This document shows, one piece after another, positions 39,111 to 50,291 of a stretch of DNA of 64,000 nucleotides. The notes under the pieces are model-generated. The model searched no databases, was not told the origin of the DNA, and saw only the letters and a list, made by a program, of their open reading frames with translations. The DNA lies in contig NZ_CAJHOA010000001.1 of NCBI RefSeq assembly GCF_905120345.1, positions 682,001-746,000 of the forward strand, in the 5' to 3' direction. The position numbers and the translations under genes are program-made. Position 1 is the first letter of the stretch. Every line of letters starts with the position of its first letter. This DNA comes from Denitrificimonas caeni. GTDB taxonomy: Bacteria; Pseudomonadota; Gammaproteobacteria; Pseudomonadales; Pseudomonadaceae.

Positions 39111-39902
39111 TTAACTAAAGGCAAACTGATCAGCATCTAAATAGGCTGGAAAGCGCTGCTTAAACTCAACCAGTGCCCGTGCTGGCAATGTGGCATAAAA
39201 CACGCCCTGCTGATCAGCAGCATGCAACAGAGGTTCACCCATAAAATCCAACACTTGGCTATCACCTTGGTACCCGTAGCCATTCTGGTCAACGCCGATA
39301 CGATTTACCGCAGCAACGTAGCATATATTTTCTATCGCGCGGGCCGGTAATAAACGATTCCAAGCTGAACTGCGTGTTGCCGGCCAGCTGGCTAAATAAA
39401 ACAGCAAATCAGTATTTTGAGCATCGCGACTCCAAACAGGAAATCGCAGGTCATAGCAGATTAGAGGCCGAATACGCCAACCTTTTAACTCAAGCTGCAG
39501 CTGTTCTTCACCCGCGGTAAAGTATTGATGCTCTCCGGCCATACGGAACAAATGCCGCTTATCATAATGCGCTAAGCTGCCATCAGGGCGAGCCCAAATC
39601 AGACGATTACGGTAATCATTGTCGGCGACTTGGACGATTAAACTGCCACATACCACAGCGTTTAAGCGTTGTGCTTGCTGTAATAGCCATTGCGTCGTTG
39701 GCCCCATTTCAGGCTCAGCTTGCGCAGCTGAATCCATGGTAAAGCCGGTGTTAAACATTTCTGGGAGCAACACCAAATCAACAGCCTGCAGGTCTGTCAG
39801 CATCTTGCTAAAATGCTGCAAATTTGCTGTTACTTCATGCCATACCAATGGGCTTTGCACCAGCGCTAACTGCAAATCAGGCAATGCCGTTAAATCGCGC
39901 AT
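39111..39902 (-). CDS. nitrilase-superfamily amidase (YafV / omega-amidase type)
   Basis: A 263-aa carbon-nitrogen hydrolase. The catalytic Glu-Lys-Cys triad is seen in LLPEMFNTGF, YDKRHLFRMAGE and RPLICYDLRFPVW. The best match by pattern is YafV, an omega-amidase that hydrolyses alpha-ketoglutaramate or alpha-keto-gamma-methylthiobutyramide-type products. Its gene overlaps the upstream aminotransferase by 13 bases. This fits a methionine/glutamine transaminase plus omega-amidase pair in methionine salvage. The inferred pathway role is from the pairing, not from direct evidence. Confidence 0.88.
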   Translation of the reverse strand: MRDLTALPDLQLALVQSPLVWHEVTANLQHFSKMLTDLQAVDLVLLPEMFNTGFTMDSAAQAEPEMGPTTQWLLQQAQRLNAVVCGSLIVQVADNDYRNRLIWARPDGSLAHYDKRHLFRMAGEHQYFTAGEEQLQLELKGWRIRPLICYDLRFPVWSRDAQNTDLLFYLASWPATRSSAWNRLLPARAIENICYVAAVNRIGVDQNGYGYQGDSQVLDFMGEPLLHAADQQGVFYATLPARALVEFKQRFPAYLDADQFAFS

Positions 39903-41041
39903 AACTTCTCCCCTGCTAACTCCAGCGTCTGCGCCCGCTTAGCAAAACATACACGTAACAAATACTGTTCTGTTGGCGGCCGTTGGTAAAAAACCGATAA
40001 AGGTATGCTGGCAACACCGTGCTCTGTCGTCAACCAGTGAGCCATTTGCACATCATTGAGATCATCACGGATATTGCGATAATCAAGCAACTGAAAATAG
40101 GTACTGGCTGTCGGTACAAAGGTAAATCGAGAATATTGTAACGCCTGACAAAGCTGATCGCGCTTATGCTGATAGAAAGCTGGGAGCTGATCCACATGCT
40201 CTGGCTGCGCCTGCATAAAATCTGCTAGTGCATACTGCAGAGGCGTCACCGCACAAAAGCTCACATATTGGTGCACCTTGCGCAGCTCTTCCGTTAATGC
40301 TGGAGGGGCGACCATGTAACCCGTTTTCCAGCCTGTAACATGGTAAGTTTTTCCAAAAGAACTGACTACACAGGCACGCTGATACAACTCTTCATGCGCC
40401 AAAACACTTGAGTGCAGCTGACCATCAAAAACCAAATGCTCGTACACTTCATCACTAAGCAGATAAATATCACGTTCACGAATCAAATCGGCCAGCTGAT
40501 TTAAATCAGCCTGACGAAGCAAAGCACCACTTGGATTATGCGGACTGTTGATAATCACTAAGCGGGTGCGCTCAGTTAATGCATCAGCAAAGATTTGCCA
40601 ATCCACTGAAAAATCCGGGCTATTAAGAGCAATATGCACACAGCGTCCGCCAGCTAGAGTCACCGCGGGCTCATAGCTGTCGTAACAGGGATCAAAGACA
40701 ATCACCTCGTCACCAACACGCACCAAGGTTTGAATCGCACAAAACAATGCTTGAGTCGCACCGGGGGTAATAGTCACTTCTTGCTCAGCGCAGACAGGAT
40801 TTCGATATAAACGGGCAATTTTACTGGCGACTTGCTCACGCAAGGCAGCAATACCAGTCATCGGGGCATACTGATTATGTCCCGCTTGTACATGCCGCTG
40901 CACGGCGTCTTTAAGTGCGTCTGGGGCATCAAAGTCAGGAAAGCCCTGGGATAGATTTAACGCACCATGAGCACTGGCCAACTGTGACATCTGCGTAAAG
41001 ATGGTTAATCCAACGTGAGGTAATTTACTCTGCAGCTGCAT
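39890..41041 (-). CDS. PLP-dependent methionine aminotransferase (YbdL type)
   Basis: A 383-aa class I/II aminotransferase. NLSQGFPDFDAP is the N-terminal substrate region, ITPGATQALFCAIQ the phosphate-binding region, and NSPHNPSGA and LSDEVYEHLVF carry the PLP contacts. SSFGKTYHVTGWKTGY contains the Schiff-base Lys. Similar to E. coli YbdL, which prefers methionine, histidine and phenylalanine. Overlap with the YafV-type amidase suggests joint action: transamination with glutamine followed by amide hydrolysis. A kynurenine aminotransferase role is an alternative. Confidence 0.88.
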   Translation of the reverse strand: MQLQSKLPHVGLTIFTQMSQLASAHGALNLSQGFPDFDAPDALKDAVQRHVQAGHNQYAPMTGIAALREQVASKIARLYRNPVCAEQEVTITPGATQALFCAIQTLVRVGDEVIVFDPCYDSYEPAVTLAGGRCVHIALNSPDFSVDWQIFADALTERTRLVIINSPHNPSGALLRQADLNQLADLIRERDIYLLSDEVYEHLVFDGQLHSSVLAHEELYQRACVVSSFGKTYHVTGWKTGYMVAPPALTEELRKVHQYVSFCAVTPLQYALADFMQAQPEHVDQLPAFYQHKRDQLCQALQYSRFTFVPTASTYFQLLDYRNIRDDLNDVQMAHWLTTEHGVASIPLSVFYQRPPTEQYLLRVCFAKRAQTLELAGEKLCAI

Positions 41042-41074
41042 TTTTATAATTCCTAGGCTCAGGCCATCGCCAAA

Positions 41075-41100
41075 GCCAGATGCTTATGCAAGCACCTGGC
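41075..41100 (-). terminator. hairpin downstream of der
   Basis: GCCAGATGCTT (41075-41085) pairs with AAGCACCTGGC (41090-41100); the single mismatch is a G-U wobble in the minus-strand RNA. TTTGG follows on minus. It lies between der and the aminotransferase gene. Confidence 0.55.
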
Positions 41101-41108
41101 GACACCGC

Positions 41109-42572
41109 TTACTTTTTCTTTTTACGCTCATCTCTTTCTTTTTTATTGGCCATTAAGCGACGTTTTTTATTCACCTGACGATCACTGAGTTTGTTTTTCT
41201 TGCCTTCAAAGGGGTTGGAACCGCCTTTAAACTCAATACGAATCGGTGTACCGACTAATTTCAACACGCGACGGTAGGTGTTTTCTAAGTAACGCACATA
41301 GCTTTTAGGTACCGCTTCAACTTGATTACCGTGAATAATAATCAACGGAGGGTTCGCACCGCCTAAGTGCGCATAACGCAGCTTAATACGATGCCCTGCG
41401 ACCATCGGCGGTTGGTGCTCACGCACTGCATCTTCAAGAATTTGTGTTAAGCGGTTGGTCGGCCAACGGGTAATCGCCGAAGTAAAGGCCGCTTGTACTG
41501 ATTTATACAGATGACCCACACCCGTGCCGTGCAAAGCAGAAATAAAGTGAATGTCGGCAAAATCAACAAAGTACAAGCGACGTTCCAGCTCTTTCTTTGC
41601 ATATTCGCGTTCACTTGGCTGCATGCCATCCCACTTATTCAGCGCGATCACAATGGCTCGACCCGACTCTAAAGCAAAGCCCAGTAAGTTCAGATCATGA
41701 TCAACCACGCCTTCGCGAGCATCCATCACAAAGATCACCACGTTGGCGTCTTTAATGGCTTGCAAGGTTTTCACCACCGAGAACTTTTCTACTTCCTCCG
41801 AAATTTTACCGCGACGACGTACACCCGCAGTATCGATCAGAGTATATTTTTCATCATCACGCTCGAAGGGAATATAGATACTGTCGCGCGTCGTACCCGG
41901 CTGATCAAATACCACTACACGCTGCTCACCCAGCATGCGGTTGACCAGCGTGGATTTACCCACGTTCGGACGACCGATAATAGCGATCTTAATGCCATCT
42001 TTAGCATCAGGTCCGGGAATACGTTTAAGGTCTACGCCTTCAACGATATTGTCCAGATCGATTTCGTCTTCAACGTCATCTTTCGGAAAGTCACCGAGAC
42101 TTAACTCAAGCATCTGCGTGATACCACGGCCATGTGCCGCAGCAATCGCCACATAACTGCTTAAGCCCAGCGGACTAAACTCAGCTAAAGCGATATTTTC
42201 ATCGATGTGATCGACTTTATTAACCACCACTAGCGTGGTTTTATTACGTTTGCGCAGGTGCTCGCCAATCATTTGATCCGCAGGACACATGCCATCACGC
42301 GCATCAACTAAAAATAACACCACATCTGCTTCTTCAATCGCGAGCAGCGATTGTTCGGCCATTTTTGCATCGATACCTTCTTCGTCACCGGTGATACCAC
42401 CCGTGTCGATCAAAATATAACTGCGTTCCTGCCACTTCGCTTCGCCGTATTGGCGGTCACGCGTCAGTCCAGGAATGTCGCCTACAATCGCATCGCGGGA
42501 TCTAGTCAGGCGGTTAAACAACGTCGATTTGCCGACATTCGGTCGGCCCACCAGAGCAATTACGGGAACCAT
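41109..42572 (-). CDS. der: ribosome biogenesis GTPase Der (EngA)
   Basis: 487 aa with two tandem GTPase domains and a C-terminal KH-like domain, needed for 50S subunit assembly. Domain 1: [23 protein letters not shown]. Domain 2: [24 protein letters not shown]. The KH region ends [25 protein letters not shown] with a Lys-rich tail. ATG 42572 (MVPVIALVG) fits the family N-terminus; the upstream TTG-type extension is not conserved. It is last in the ispG-hisS-yfgM-bamB-der series and is separated from bamB by a terminator-like hairpin. Confidence 0.97.
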   Translation of the reverse strand: MVPVIALVGRPNVGKSTLFNRLTRSRDAIVGDIPGLTRDRQYGEAKWQERSYILIDTGGITGDEEGIDAKMAEQSLLAIEEADVVLFLVDARDGMCPADQMIGEHLRKRNKTTLVVVNKVDHIDENIALAEFSPLGLSSYVAIAAAHGRGITQMLELSLGDFPKDDVEDEIDLDNIVEGVDLKRIPGPDAKDGIKIAIIGRPNVGKSTLVNRMLGEQRVVVFDQPGTTRDSIYIPFERDDEKYTLIDTAGVRRRGKISEEVEKFSVVKTLQAIKDANVVIFVMDAREGVVDHDLNLLGFALESGRAIVIALNKWDGMQPSEREYAKKELERRLYFVDFADIHFISALHGTGVGHLYKSVQAAFTSAITRWPTNRLTQILEDAVREHQPPMVAGHRIKLRYAHLGGANPPLIIIHGNQVEAVPKSYVRYLENTYRRVLKLVGTPIRIEFKGGSNPFEGKKNKLSDRQVNKKRRLMANKKERDERKKKK

Positions 42573-42602
42573 TGGCTCCTCCAGCGATAATTCAAAAAAC
42601 AC

Positions 42603-42633
42603 AAAAGCCGCTGTCGATCTAACGACAGCGGCT
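42603..42633 (-). terminator. Rho-independent terminator between bamB and der
   Basis: AGCCGCTGTCG (42606-42616) pairs with CGACAGCGGCT (42623-42633), giving an 11-bp stem with a 6-base loop and TTTT on the minus strand. A second nested inverted repeat (GTTAGA/TCTAAC with AGGTT/AACCT inside, 42643-42667) sits closer to the bamB stop. Confidence 0.78.
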
Positions 42634-42670
42634 AAACTATTGGTTAGACAGGTTAAACCTATCTAACAGC

Positions 42671-43831
42671 TTACTTAATGGTTAAGGCAACCAGTTTGCC
42701 GCCATTACCGTAAACATACAGCCAGCCACCAACCTCTAGAGGTTGTACACGTATTCCTTTACCATCAATTTTAGTACGTCCTACAAAACGCCCATCAACT
42801 TGGCTTAGAACATGCAGATAACCTTCAACATCACCGACTGCTATATAACTTGAAAATACAGCAGGGGCTGATAGCTGACGACGAAGTAAAGACTTATTAC
42901 TCCACATTGCTGAAGATGAACGCTGATCGACACCTTCAACAGTACCATCTGCCAAGCTGGCATAGGCATTACCGAAACCTGCGGCCATACCGACATAACT
43001 GGACCCTTCACGCTGCCACAATATCTGCCCAGTTTGCGAGTCAAGCCCTGCTATGCGTCCCTGATAAGTAGCCACATATAAGGTGTTACTCGCCAGCAAT
43101 AAGCCACCATCGATATCCACCATACGTTCAAGCTCAGTACGCCCGCTGGGTACAGCTATACGCTGCTCCCAAATCGGCAAACCACGGTCGGTATCTATGG
43201 CAATAATTTTACCAGTGGATAGGCCCGCATACGCAATATATTCGGTAACAACGGGTGCACCTGTACCACGCAGGGTTAACACTGCAGGGGTATTTTCATA
43301 AATCCAACGCTGCTCACCTGTTGAGGCTTCCAAGGCAATCAAACGGTCATCTTGGGTTTGTACAACTACAATATTACCGTTAGTAGCAGGTGCAGCTAAC
43401 ACTTCACTGGTCACTTTACTACGCCACAGATCTTCACCAGTATCAGCATTTAGCGCAATCACATCACCGTTCAGAGTACCCAGCAAGACCATCCCGTGGC
43501 CTACACCCACACCACCAGAAACATTAAGTTTCAGTTTGCGCGTCCAAACAGTACTACCCGTATAACGATCGAGCGCCGAGACACGACCCTTAACATCAGT
43601 AACAAATAAATGCCCACCATCGATCGCTGGCGTCAAGGTATTCCACAGTTTACCTTGTCCGTCACCGACTGATTTACTCCACTCTTTATTGAGTTTAATT
43701 TCGGAGGTGATTTTTTCCAATGGTTGCGGTTTTAATTCTTTTTTGCTGGTGCTGCTGCAACCGATGGCTAGCAGCGCTAAAGCAAGCACAGCCATATACT
43801 TGTATCGTTTCAAGTTAGGCATCCTTTTCAC
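42671..43831 (-). CDS. bamB: outer membrane protein assembly factor BamB
   Basis: A 386-aa lipoprotein of the BAM complex that inserts beta-barrel proteins in the outer membrane. A signal sequence with lipobox LAIGC precedes an eight-bladed PQQ-like beta-propeller with repeated motifs such as LDRYTGSTVWTRKL, LNADTGEDLWRSKV, LEASTGEQRWIYE and LDSQTGQILWQRE. Its start overlaps the end of yfgM by 17 bases. The gene order hisS-yfgM-bamB-der is conserved through gammaproteobacteria. Confidence 0.95.
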   Translation of the reverse strand: MKRMPNLKRYKYMAVLALALLAIGCSSTSKKELKPQPLEKITSEIKLNKEWSKSVGDGQGKLWNTLTPAIDGGHLFVTDVKGRVSALDRYTGSTVWTRKLKLNVSGGVGVGHGMVLLGTLNGDVIALNADTGEDLWRSKVTSEVLAAPATNGNIVVVQTQDDRLIALEASTGEQRWIYENTPAVLTLRGTGAPVVTEYIAYAGLSTGKIIAIDTDRGLPIWEQRIAVPSGRTELERMVDIDGGLLLASNTLYVATYQGRIAGLDSQTGQILWQREGSSYVGMAAGFGNAYASLADGTVEGVDQRSSSAMWSNKSLLRRQLSAPAVFSSYIAVGDVEGYLHVLSQVDGRFVGRTKIDGKGIRVQPLEVGGWLYVYGNGGKLVALTIK

Positions 43832-44459
43832 TTAAGTTATCAAGTTTCATCAATAAACTACCTGCCGCGGCTTCAGGCGGCAAGGCTTGTTTGGCTTGTT
43901 GATACGCTGCCTTAGCTTCAGCAGGACGCTCTAAAATCACTAAAGCATCACCACGTAACTCATCACGTGTCGCGGCAAAAGCCGGTAACACTTTCCCATC
44001 GAGCAACTTCAGAGCCTGTTCTGCTTGTTCTTGAGCTAACAGTACTCGAGCTAAACGCTGGCGAGCAAGTTCAGCCAAAGTGTCATTAGCCGGTTTGGCT
44101 AAAACAGCGTTAAGCTCAAGCGCGGCATCATCCAATTGCTTGTTATCTACGGCTACTTTAGCAACTAATAAACTCGCATACTGTGTATAAGCACTGTCTG
44201 CGTTAACTTTTTTAAGTTCAGCTAATAACTTCGCAACCTGTTGCGCATCCACTTGTTCAGTCGGCACTAAAGCCACTTCCAGCAACTGCTGATAGAGTAC
44301 AGAGGATGTTTGTGCTTGGTTAACTTGGTGTTTTTGCCACGCCTGCCAACCAAAAACAATAACCAACGCCAATGCACCACCAGCTAACAGAGGCTTACCG
44401 TTACGCTGCCACCATTCTTTAATCAGCGCAACTTGTTCTTCTTCAGTGTAATCGCTCAC
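43815..44459 (-). CDS. yfgM: YfgM-family tetratricopeptide protein (SecYEG ancillary factor)
   Basis: A 214-aa single-span protein. A short cytoplasmic N-terminus (YTEEEQVALIKEWWQRNG) and a membrane segment (PLLAGGALALVIVFGWQAW) precede a periplasmic TPR region (about 60-205). E. coli YfgM links the Sec translocon to periplasmic chaperones such as PpiD. It lies ten bases after hisS and overlaps bamB, which fits a role in envelope protein delivery. Confidence 0.93.
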   Translation of the reverse strand: MSDYTEEEQVALIKEWWQRNGKPLLAGGALALVIVFGWQAWQKHQVNQAQTSSVLYQQLLEVALVPTEQVDAQQVAKLLAELKKVNADSAYTQYASLLVAKVAVDNKQLDDAALELNAVLAKPANDTLAELARQRLARVLLAQEQAEQALKLLDGKVLPAFAATRDELRGDALVILERPAEAKAAYQQAKQALPPEAAAGSLLMKLDNLSEKDA

Positions 44460-44469
44460 GCTGATACTC

Positions 44470-45774
44470 CTATTTAATAAATGATGAGTCGTTTTTCAAG
44501 CAGACCTGTAAGTGCTCGCTTAATGCATCCCAGGCAACAGACTGCTGCTCAGCATCGGTACGCAAAGGCTTAATCGCGACAGTATTCGACTGTAATTCAT
44601 CTTCGCCCAATATTAAGGCATATAATGCGCCACTTTTGTCAGCTTTTTTAAACTGACTTTTAAAACTACCGGCACCCGCATTGACCTGCAAACGTAATCT
44701 TGGTTGGGCATCACGTAATTTTTCCGCCAAAGCTAAAGCGGCCAACTCACTGGCTTCGCCAAATGCGCAAAAATAGACATCAACCTGACGTGACAGTTCG
44801 TCGGGAATTTGCCCCAGAGTCTCCAGCATCAGAATCAAGCGTTCGATACCCATTGCAAAACCAACGCCTGGCGTGGCTCGACCACCCATTTGCTCAACTA
44901 GACCGTCATAACGTCCACCGGCACAGACAGTACCTTGCGCTCCGAGCTGGTCGGTAACCCACTCAAACACGGTTTCACTGTAATAGTCTAAACCCCGTAC
45001 TAAGCGCGGATTGATCACATAGGGCACACCTGCGGCATCCAAACGTGCACACAGACCGGCAAAGTGGGCACGCGAAGCATCATCTAAATAATCAGCCAGC
45101 TGCGGAGCATCGCTCAATAAAGCCTGAGTGCTAGGGCTTTTACTGTCCAATACTCGTAAAGGGTTGGTCAATACGCGGCGCTGGCTGTCCTCATCCAACT
45201 GTTCATGGCGCGCATGCAAATACTCAACTAGAGCCTCACGGTAAACAGCACGTGAAGCCGCTGTACCTAGGCTATTAAGCTCGAGAGTAACATGCTCGCT
45301 AATACCCAACTTTTTCCATAAGCGCCACGTCAACACAATCAACTCAGCATCAACGTCAGGACCCGGCAAGTTAAAGGCTTCGACACCCACTTGGTGAAAC
45401 TGACGATAGCGACCTTTTTGTGGGCGCTCATGACGGAACATCGGACCTTGATACCAAAGCTTTTGTACTTGACCGCCAGCGGCCAAGCTGTGCTCAAGCA
45501 CCGCACGCACACAACTTGCCGTGCCTTCTGGACGCAAGGTCAGTGAATCACCATTGCGGTCAGCAAAGGTGTACATTTCTTTTTCAACGATATCAGTAAC
45601 TTCACCAATAGATCGCTTAAACAGCTCGGTAAACTCAACAATCGGCATACGAATTTGTCGATAGCTGTAGCTGTCTAGCAGATCCGCAACGGTTTTTTCA
45701 AAGTAGCGCCATAGCGGTGTTTGTTCAGGCAAAATATCATTCATGCCGCGAATGGCTTGTAGTGGTTTACTCAC
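44470..45774 (-). CDS. hisS: histidyl-tRNA synthetase
   Basis: A 434-aa class II aminoacyl-tRNA synthetase. [25 protein letters not shown] begins the protein; motif 2 ([25 protein letters not shown]), the histidine loops [13 protein letters not shown] and GGRYDGL, and motif 3 [11 protein letters not shown] are all present, followed by the anticodon-binding domain. I choose GTG 45774 because it gives the family N-terminus and has AAGGA seven bases upstream. The longer frame from 45840 would overlap ispG by 50 bases. Confidence 0.97.
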   Translation of the reverse strand: MSKPLQAIRGMNDILPEQTPLWRYFEKTVADLLDSYSYRQIRMPIVEFTELFKRSIGEVTDIVEKEMYTFADRNGDSLTLRPEGTASCVRAVLEHSLAAGGQVQKLWYQGPMFRHERPQKGRYRQFHQVGVEAFNLPGPDVDAELIVLTWRLWKKLGISEHVTLELNSLGTAASRAVYREALVEYLHARHEQLDEDSQRRVLTNPLRVLDSKSPSTQALLSDAPQLADYLDDASRAHFAGLCARLDAAGVPYVINPRLVRGLDYYSETVFEWVTDQLGAQGTVCAGGRYDGLVEQMGGRATPGVGFAMGIERLILMLETLGQIPDELSRQVDVYFCAFGEASELAALALAEKLRDAQPRLRLQVNAGAGSFKSQFKKADKSGALYALILGEDELQSNTVAIKPLRTDAEQQSVAWDALSEHLQVCLKNDSSFIK

Positions 45775-45790
45775 AAAATTTCCTTGACGA

Positions 45791-46900
45791 TTAACTGCGC
45801 ACAATAAGCGCCGCATCAGCTGCGACTTTTTCACTGGCACGCTTGCGGATCAGCGCTTCAAGCTCATCCACCAAGTTTTCATTATTAAGTTTTTGCACTG
45901 GCTTGCCATCGATATAAATCAAGTTCGGCGAACCACCGGTCAAACCCACATGGACTTCTTTTGCCTCACCGGGTCCATTGACTACACAGCCAATCACCGC
46001 AACATCCAAAGGCACCAATAAATCCTCCAAGCGCATCTCTAACTCATTCATGGTTTTCACCACATCAAAGTTTTGCCGAGAACAGCTTGGACACGCAATA
46101 AAATTAATACCGCGTGAACGCAGCTTCAGTGATTTTAAAATATCAAAACCGACTTTAATTTCTTCAACAGGATCAGCAGCTAAAGACACGCGAATGGTAT
46201 CACCAATGCCGTCTGCCAATAACATCCCTAAACCGACTGCAGACTTAACCGTGCCCGAACGTAAACCACCCGCCTCGGTAATACCTAAGTGCAGCGGTTG
46301 ATCAATAACTTTAGCCAGCTGACGGTACGCCGCCACTGCCATAAACACATCAGACGCTTTCACACTGACTTTAAAGTCTGGGTAGTTTAAACGATCAAGG
46401 TGCTCAACATGACGTAACGCTGATTCCACTAAAGCCTCAGCCGTTGGCTCGCCATATTTTTTCTGTAAATCTTTTTCTAACGAGCCGGCATTGACGCCAA
46501 TACGAATCGGTATACCACGGTCACGCGCAGCATCAACCACTGCTTTAACCCGAGCTTGACTACCAATATTGCCAGGATTAATACGCAAACAATCAACACC
46601 CAGTTCAGCTACGCGTAGGGCGATGCGATAATCAAAATGAATATCCGCAACTAACGGTGCATGTACGAGCTTTTTGATCCGACCAAACGCTTCAGCAGCG
46701 TCCATATCCGGTACTGAAACACGTACGATATCTGCACCGGCATGCTCCAAGCGTAAAATTTGTGCGACGGTAGCATCGACATCACAGGTATCGGTATTGG
46801 TCATACTCTGCACACTGATCGGCGCATCACCACCTACCGCCACGGAACCAACATAGATTTTCCGTGAAACACGACGTTGAATTAAAGTTTGCTTATGCAT
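45791..46900 (-). CDS. ispG: 4-hydroxy-3-methylbut-2-enyl diphosphate synthase IspG
   Basis: A 369-aa 4Fe-4S enzyme of the MEP isoprenoid pathway (MEcPP to HMBPP). [20 protein letters not shown] is the N-terminal TIM-barrel signature. The C-terminal cluster domain has [12 protein letters not shown] and [20 protein letters not shown], supplying the three Cys ligands and a Glu. Located between rodZ and hisS as in most gammaproteobacteria. It requires iron-sulfur assembly, and the isc operon lies a few kilobases upstream. Confidence 0.97.
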   Translation of the reverse strand: MHKQTLIQRRVSRKIYVGSVAVGGDAPISVQSMTNTDTCDVDATVAQILRLEHAGADIVRVSVPDMDAAEAFGRIKKLVHAPLVADIHFDYRIALRVAELGVDCLRINPGNIGSQARVKAVVDAARDRGIPIRIGVNAGSLEKDLQKKYGEPTAEALVESALRHVEHLDRLNYPDFKVSVKASDVFMAVAAYRQLAKVIDQPLHLGITEAGGLRSGTVKSAVGLGMLLADGIGDTIRVSLAADPVEEIKVGFDILKSLKLRSRGINFIACPSCSRQNFDVVKTMNELEMRLEDLLVPLDVAVIGCVVNGPGEAKEVHVGLTGGSPNLIYIDGKPVQKLNNENLVDELEALIRKRASEKVAADAALIVRS

Positions 46901-46902
46901 AA

Positions 46903-47883
46903 TTATTGGCCCAGTTTAATTCTGGCAGTAGCACCACGAATCGCCGAACTAAAATCGACAGGTTCACCATTATAAATAATACTCACACCAGTGGCGTAAC
47001 CGAGGTGAACGTCCAACGGAGCTTTCCCCGTGACAGACAACTGTTCACCCGCACGTTTCAAACCACTGCTGATCTCTTTACCGTCAGCATCAACGATTCT
47101 TAACCAGCAATCATTGACAAAACTCAGTTGCGCAGAGCCAACACCAGCAAGCAATTGCGTGGGCTCTTGCTGTTTTTTAACAGCGGTAATCTCAGGCTGA
47201 CTGATCTGAGCCGTCGGCTCGGCGAGCTGATCAGTTGCAGTAGATAACGTTTGCGGTTGTGTGCCCTTTTCCTCAGCATCAACGGCGAGCGGCGCCACAG
47301 CAGCGTCAGGATCAAGCGGAACACCTTCTTTGCTAGTATTTTCCTCAAGTACAAAAGCCAACGCTTGCTCTTCAGGCTCATCAAGGGTTTGTACATGGAC
47401 AGAGCCATCAGCGCGTTCAACTTCGACACGGTCAAAAACTGCCGACTGGCTGCTGGTATCAGACGCCACTGTATTAAACGTTTGCCAGATATAATAAGCA
47501 GCAGCAATAACAATTAAAAAAGCTACAAATAAACTAAACTGCAACATTCCTCGAGAAATACGACGGGCCTCGCCAACATGGTCGATGCTCTGCACCACAT
47601 TCAGCATGTCACCTGCGCTACCCATCTGCTGGTCAAACTGCTTCGCCAACAGACTGGCATCTAAGCCCAACACTTTTGCATAACTACGGATATAGCCACG
47701 CGCAAAGGTTGTGCCATGCAAGCGTTCAAACTGATTACTCTCAATAAACTCAACCACTTGTGGGGTGAGATTCAGTTTTTTGGCGACTTCAGACACAGTC
47801 CAACCCGCCGCTACTCGTGCATCACGCAGAATATGCCCTACGGCAATACCTTGCGCGCCTGTTGCTAAGGGTGCATCACTCAT
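46903..47883 (-). CDS. rodZ: RodZ-like cytoskeletal membrane protein
   Basis: About 326 aa. A cytoplasmic helix-turn-helix (about 15-85: [30 protein letters not shown]) binds MreB. A membrane segment ([20 protein letters not shown]), a long low-complexity periplasmic linker and a C-terminal DUF4115 beta domain ([31 protein letters not shown]) follow. It supports rod shape. The first ATG (47886) is followed directly by a second at 47883; the pair overlaps the pilW stop. Position between pilW and ispG is conserved. Confidence 0.92.
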   Translation of the reverse strand: MSDAPLATGAQGIAVGHILRDARVAAGWTVSEVAKKLNLTPQVVEFIESNQFERLHGTTFARGYIRSYAKVLGLDASLLAKQFDQQMGSAGDMLNVVQSIDHVGEARRISRGMLQFSLFVAFLIVIAAAYYIWQTFNTVASDTSSQSAVFDRVEVERADGSVHVQTLDEPEEQALAFVLEENTSKEGVPLDPDAAVAPLAVDAEEKGTQPQTLSTATDQLAEPTAQISQPEITAVKKQQEPTQLLAGVGSAQLSFVNDCWLRIVDADGKEISSGLKRAGEQLSVTGKAPLDVHLGYATGVSIIYNGEPVDFSSAIRGATARIKLGQ

Positions 47884-48635
47884 CACTGCTCCGATTGATA
47901 CTGTTTATACTCAGCGCTAGCGGGATACAGGCGCTTAAGTTGCAGCTGTAAACTGGCTGCTTGATTACGGTCTTGGAATATTTTAGCTAAGCGCAATCCA
48001 AGTAATAAGCTTCGCGCATTATGATTACTGAGTTGCGTAAAAGACTCATAATATTTCTGCGCGGAAAGATAATCTTTGCGCTCGTATAATAGCAACGCTG
48101 CTTCTAAAAGTGGACGTGATTGTTGCGAATTTAAGCGTAAAGAGCGCTCAAAATACTTAAGCGCAAGGGTTTTATTACCTAAACGCAAGGCCGTTAGCCC
48201 CATATTTTCAAAAACACCCGAACGTCCGCTATACAAAGTATCTTCGGCTGCACTACTGAACTGTTCATAAGCGGCCTTGTACTGGCCTTGCTCATACAAA
48301 AAACTACCATAGTTATTTTGGATACGGGTATTTTTTCCTTGAGCCAAGGCTTTGCGATAGTGCTGATCTGCTAACTCAGGCTCTAACTCGCTCTGAAACA
48401 CCAACGCCAAGGCTGCATGCGCATCAGCACTGTCAGGATCAATCTCCAATGCTTTTTTTAATGGCATTTTGGCTTGTTCAGTAATGCCTTGCTGTAAGTA
48501 ACCAATACCGAGTTGGATATAAGCGTCACGTGCCTGATTACGCCCCTCTTCAGTACGTAGGGGGGCTATGCCACCGCTGGATACGCATGCACTAAGCATG
48601 CTAATAAACAGTAAAAACCCTGCACGAACAATCAT
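47883..48635 (-). CDS. pilW: type IV pilus biogenesis/stability lipoprotein PilW (PilF)
   Basis: A 250-aa outer-membrane lipoprotein (pilotin for the PilQ secretin). Signal sequence MIVRAGFLLFISMLSAC ends in the lipobox LSAC. Six or so tetratricopeptide repeats follow, for example AYIQLGIGYLQQGITEQAKMPLKKALEIDP and ADAHAALALVFQSELEPELADQHYRKAL. I choose ATG 48635, which starts the signal peptide; the longer frame from 48659 would put eight residues ahead of it. It is between rlmN and rodZ as usual. It implies type IV pili, though no other pil gene is in view. Confidence 0.92.
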   Translation of the reverse strand: MIVRAGFLLFISMLSACVSSGGIAPLRTEEGRNQARDAYIQLGIGYLQQGITEQAKMPLKKALEIDPDSADAHAALALVFQSELEPELADQHYRKALAQGKNTRIQNNYGSFLYEQGQYKAAYEQFSSAAEDTLYSGRSGVFENMGLTALRLGNKTLALKYFERSLRLNSQQSRPLLEAALLLYERKDYLSAQKYYESFTQLSNHNARSLLLGLRLAKIFQDRNQAASLQLQLKRLYPASAEYKQYQSEQ

Positions 48636-48684
48636 ATCCACTCCAGTTAAGTTCGACATGCTGCTTCATGGCCCGCCATTTCAC

Positions 48685-49797
48685 TTACTCACTGACTTGG
48701 CGTACCGCAATATAGCGCTCGCTACGGCGGGTACGATCTTGTACCTGTCCAACCAACTGCCCGCAAGCGGCATCAATATCTTCACCGCGCGGCATGCGTA
48801 CGGTCACGCTATAACCCGCATGGTGTAAGGTATCCTGAAAGCGGCGAATAGCATTGTTGCTCGGGCGCTCATAACCTGAATATGGAAAGGGGTTAAATGG
48901 AATCAAGTTAACTTTGCAGGGTACATCTTTCAATAACTCAACCAGCTCTTCAGCATGCTCTGGAAGATCATTGATATCTTTAAGCAAGGTATATTCGACG
49001 GTCAAGAAACGCTTTTCACCCAGTTTAGCGACATAGCGTTTACAGGCATCCAGCACCACATTCAGAGGGTACTTTTTATTAACCGGCACCAAGGTATTAC
49101 GTAATGCATCGTTGGGTGCGTGCAGAGATAAGGCCAGCGACACATCAATATGTTCACCGAGCTTATCAATCATCGGCGCAACACCTGCCGTTGACAGAGT
49201 TACCTTACGCTTGGAAATACCATAACCTAAGTCATCCAGCATAATGGTCATCGCATCAACAACATTATTAAAATTCAGTAATGGCTCGCCCATACCCATC
49301 ATCACTACGTTAGTGATGGAGCGTTCAACAGTGCCGGGGATGGAGCCAAATGATTTCGAAGCAATCCAGACTTGGCCAATAATTTCAGCACTGGTCAGAT
49401 CACTGTTAAAACCTTGTTTTCCTGTCGAGCAAAAGCTGCAATCTAACGCGCAACCTGCTTGGGACGAAACACATAATGTACCGCGCGTACCTTGCGGTAT
49501 GTAGACAGTCTCAACACAACTGCCTGAAGCGACACGCACCACCCACTTACGGGTGCCATCGCTAGAGATGTCTTGGCTGACAATCTCAGGTCCACGAATT
49601 TCAGCACAGGCAGTAAGCTTTTCTTGCAAAACCTTACTGACGTTAGTCATCGCGGTAAAATCATCGATACCAAAATGGTGAATCCACTTCATCACCTGGT
49701 CTGCACGAAACTTTTTCTCGCCAATAGAAGCGAAAAACTCAATCAATTGTTCGCGCGTCAAACCAAGTAAATTAACTTTTGCAGTTACAGCTGTCAT
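48685..49797 (-). CDS. rlmN: dual-specificity rRNA/tRNA methyltransferase RlmN
   Basis: A 370-aa radical SAM enzyme that makes m2A at 23S rRNA A2503 and tRNA A37. The cluster motif [15 protein letters not shown] has the Cys-x3-Cys-x2-Cys pattern; [25 protein letters not shown] and [11 protein letters not shown] follow. The C-terminal catalytic Cys occurs in [11 protein letters not shown] and the other in the N-terminal/central region. It lies 28 bases after ndk. Length and motifs are typical. Confidence 0.97.
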   Translation of the reverse strand: MTAVTAKVNLLGLTREQLIEFFASIGEKKFRADQVMKWIHHFGIDDFTAMTNVSKVLQEKLTACAEIRGPEIVSQDISSDGTRKWVVRVASGSCVETVYIPQGTRGTLCVSSQAGCALDCSFCSTGKQGFNSDLTSAEIIGQVWIASKSFGSIPGTVERSITNVVMMGMGEPLLNFNNVVDAMTIMLDDLGYGISKRKVTLSTAGVAPMIDKLGEHIDVSLALSLHAPNDALRNTLVPVNKKYPLNVVLDACKRYVAKLGEKRFLTVEYTLLKDINDLPEHAEELVELLKDVPCKVNLIPFNPFPYSGYERPSNNAIRRFQDTLHHAGYSVTVRMPRGEDIDAACGQLVGQVQDRTRRSERYIAVRQVSE

Positions 49798-49825
49798 GGA
49801 TTCACCTTTATTTACCTATCCGTTA

Positions 49826-50257
49826 TTAACGGATGCGGTCACATACTTCAGTTGCCGCGAAGAAGTATGAAATTTCACGTGCAGCAGCGGCTTCTGAGTC
49901 AGAACCGTGTACAGCGTTTTCATCGATAGAGACTGCGAAATCGGCACGGATAGTACCGGCAGCAGCGTCTTTAGGGTTAGTTGCGCCCATTAGATCACGG
50001 TTTGCAGCGATAGCGTTTTCGCCTTCAAGAACCTGAACGATAACTGGACCTGAAGTCATAAAGCTAACGAGGTCTTTGTAGAAAGGACGCTCTTTGTGCT
50101 CAGCGTAAAAACCGCCTGCTTCGCGCTCTGACAGTTGTACCATTTTTGAGGCAACAACACGTAAACCAGCTTTTTCAAAACGTGAAACGATTTCGCCAAC
50201 AACGTTTTTTGCAACGGCGTCAGGCTTGATGATTGAGAATGTACGTTGAACAGTCAT
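49826..50257 (-). CDS. ndk: nucleoside diphosphate kinase
   Basis: A 143-aa enzyme balancing NTP pools by phosphotransfer through an active-site His. [18 protein letters not shown] opens the fold; the catalytic His is in [19 protein letters not shown]. It is separated from the isc operon by 143 bases holding a hairpin whose loop region carries TATAAT on the minus strand. It therefore probably has its own promoter. Confidence 0.97.
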   Translation of the reverse strand: MTVQRTFSIIKPDAVAKNVVGEIVSRFEKAGLRVVASKMVQLSEREAGGFYAEHKERPFYKDLVSFMTSGPVIVQVLEGENAIAANRDLMGATNPKDAAAGTIRADFAVSIDENAVHGSDSEAAAAREISYFFAATEVCDRIR

Positions 50258-50291
50258 GTAGAACTCCAGTGAATTAAGTTTTAGAAGGATT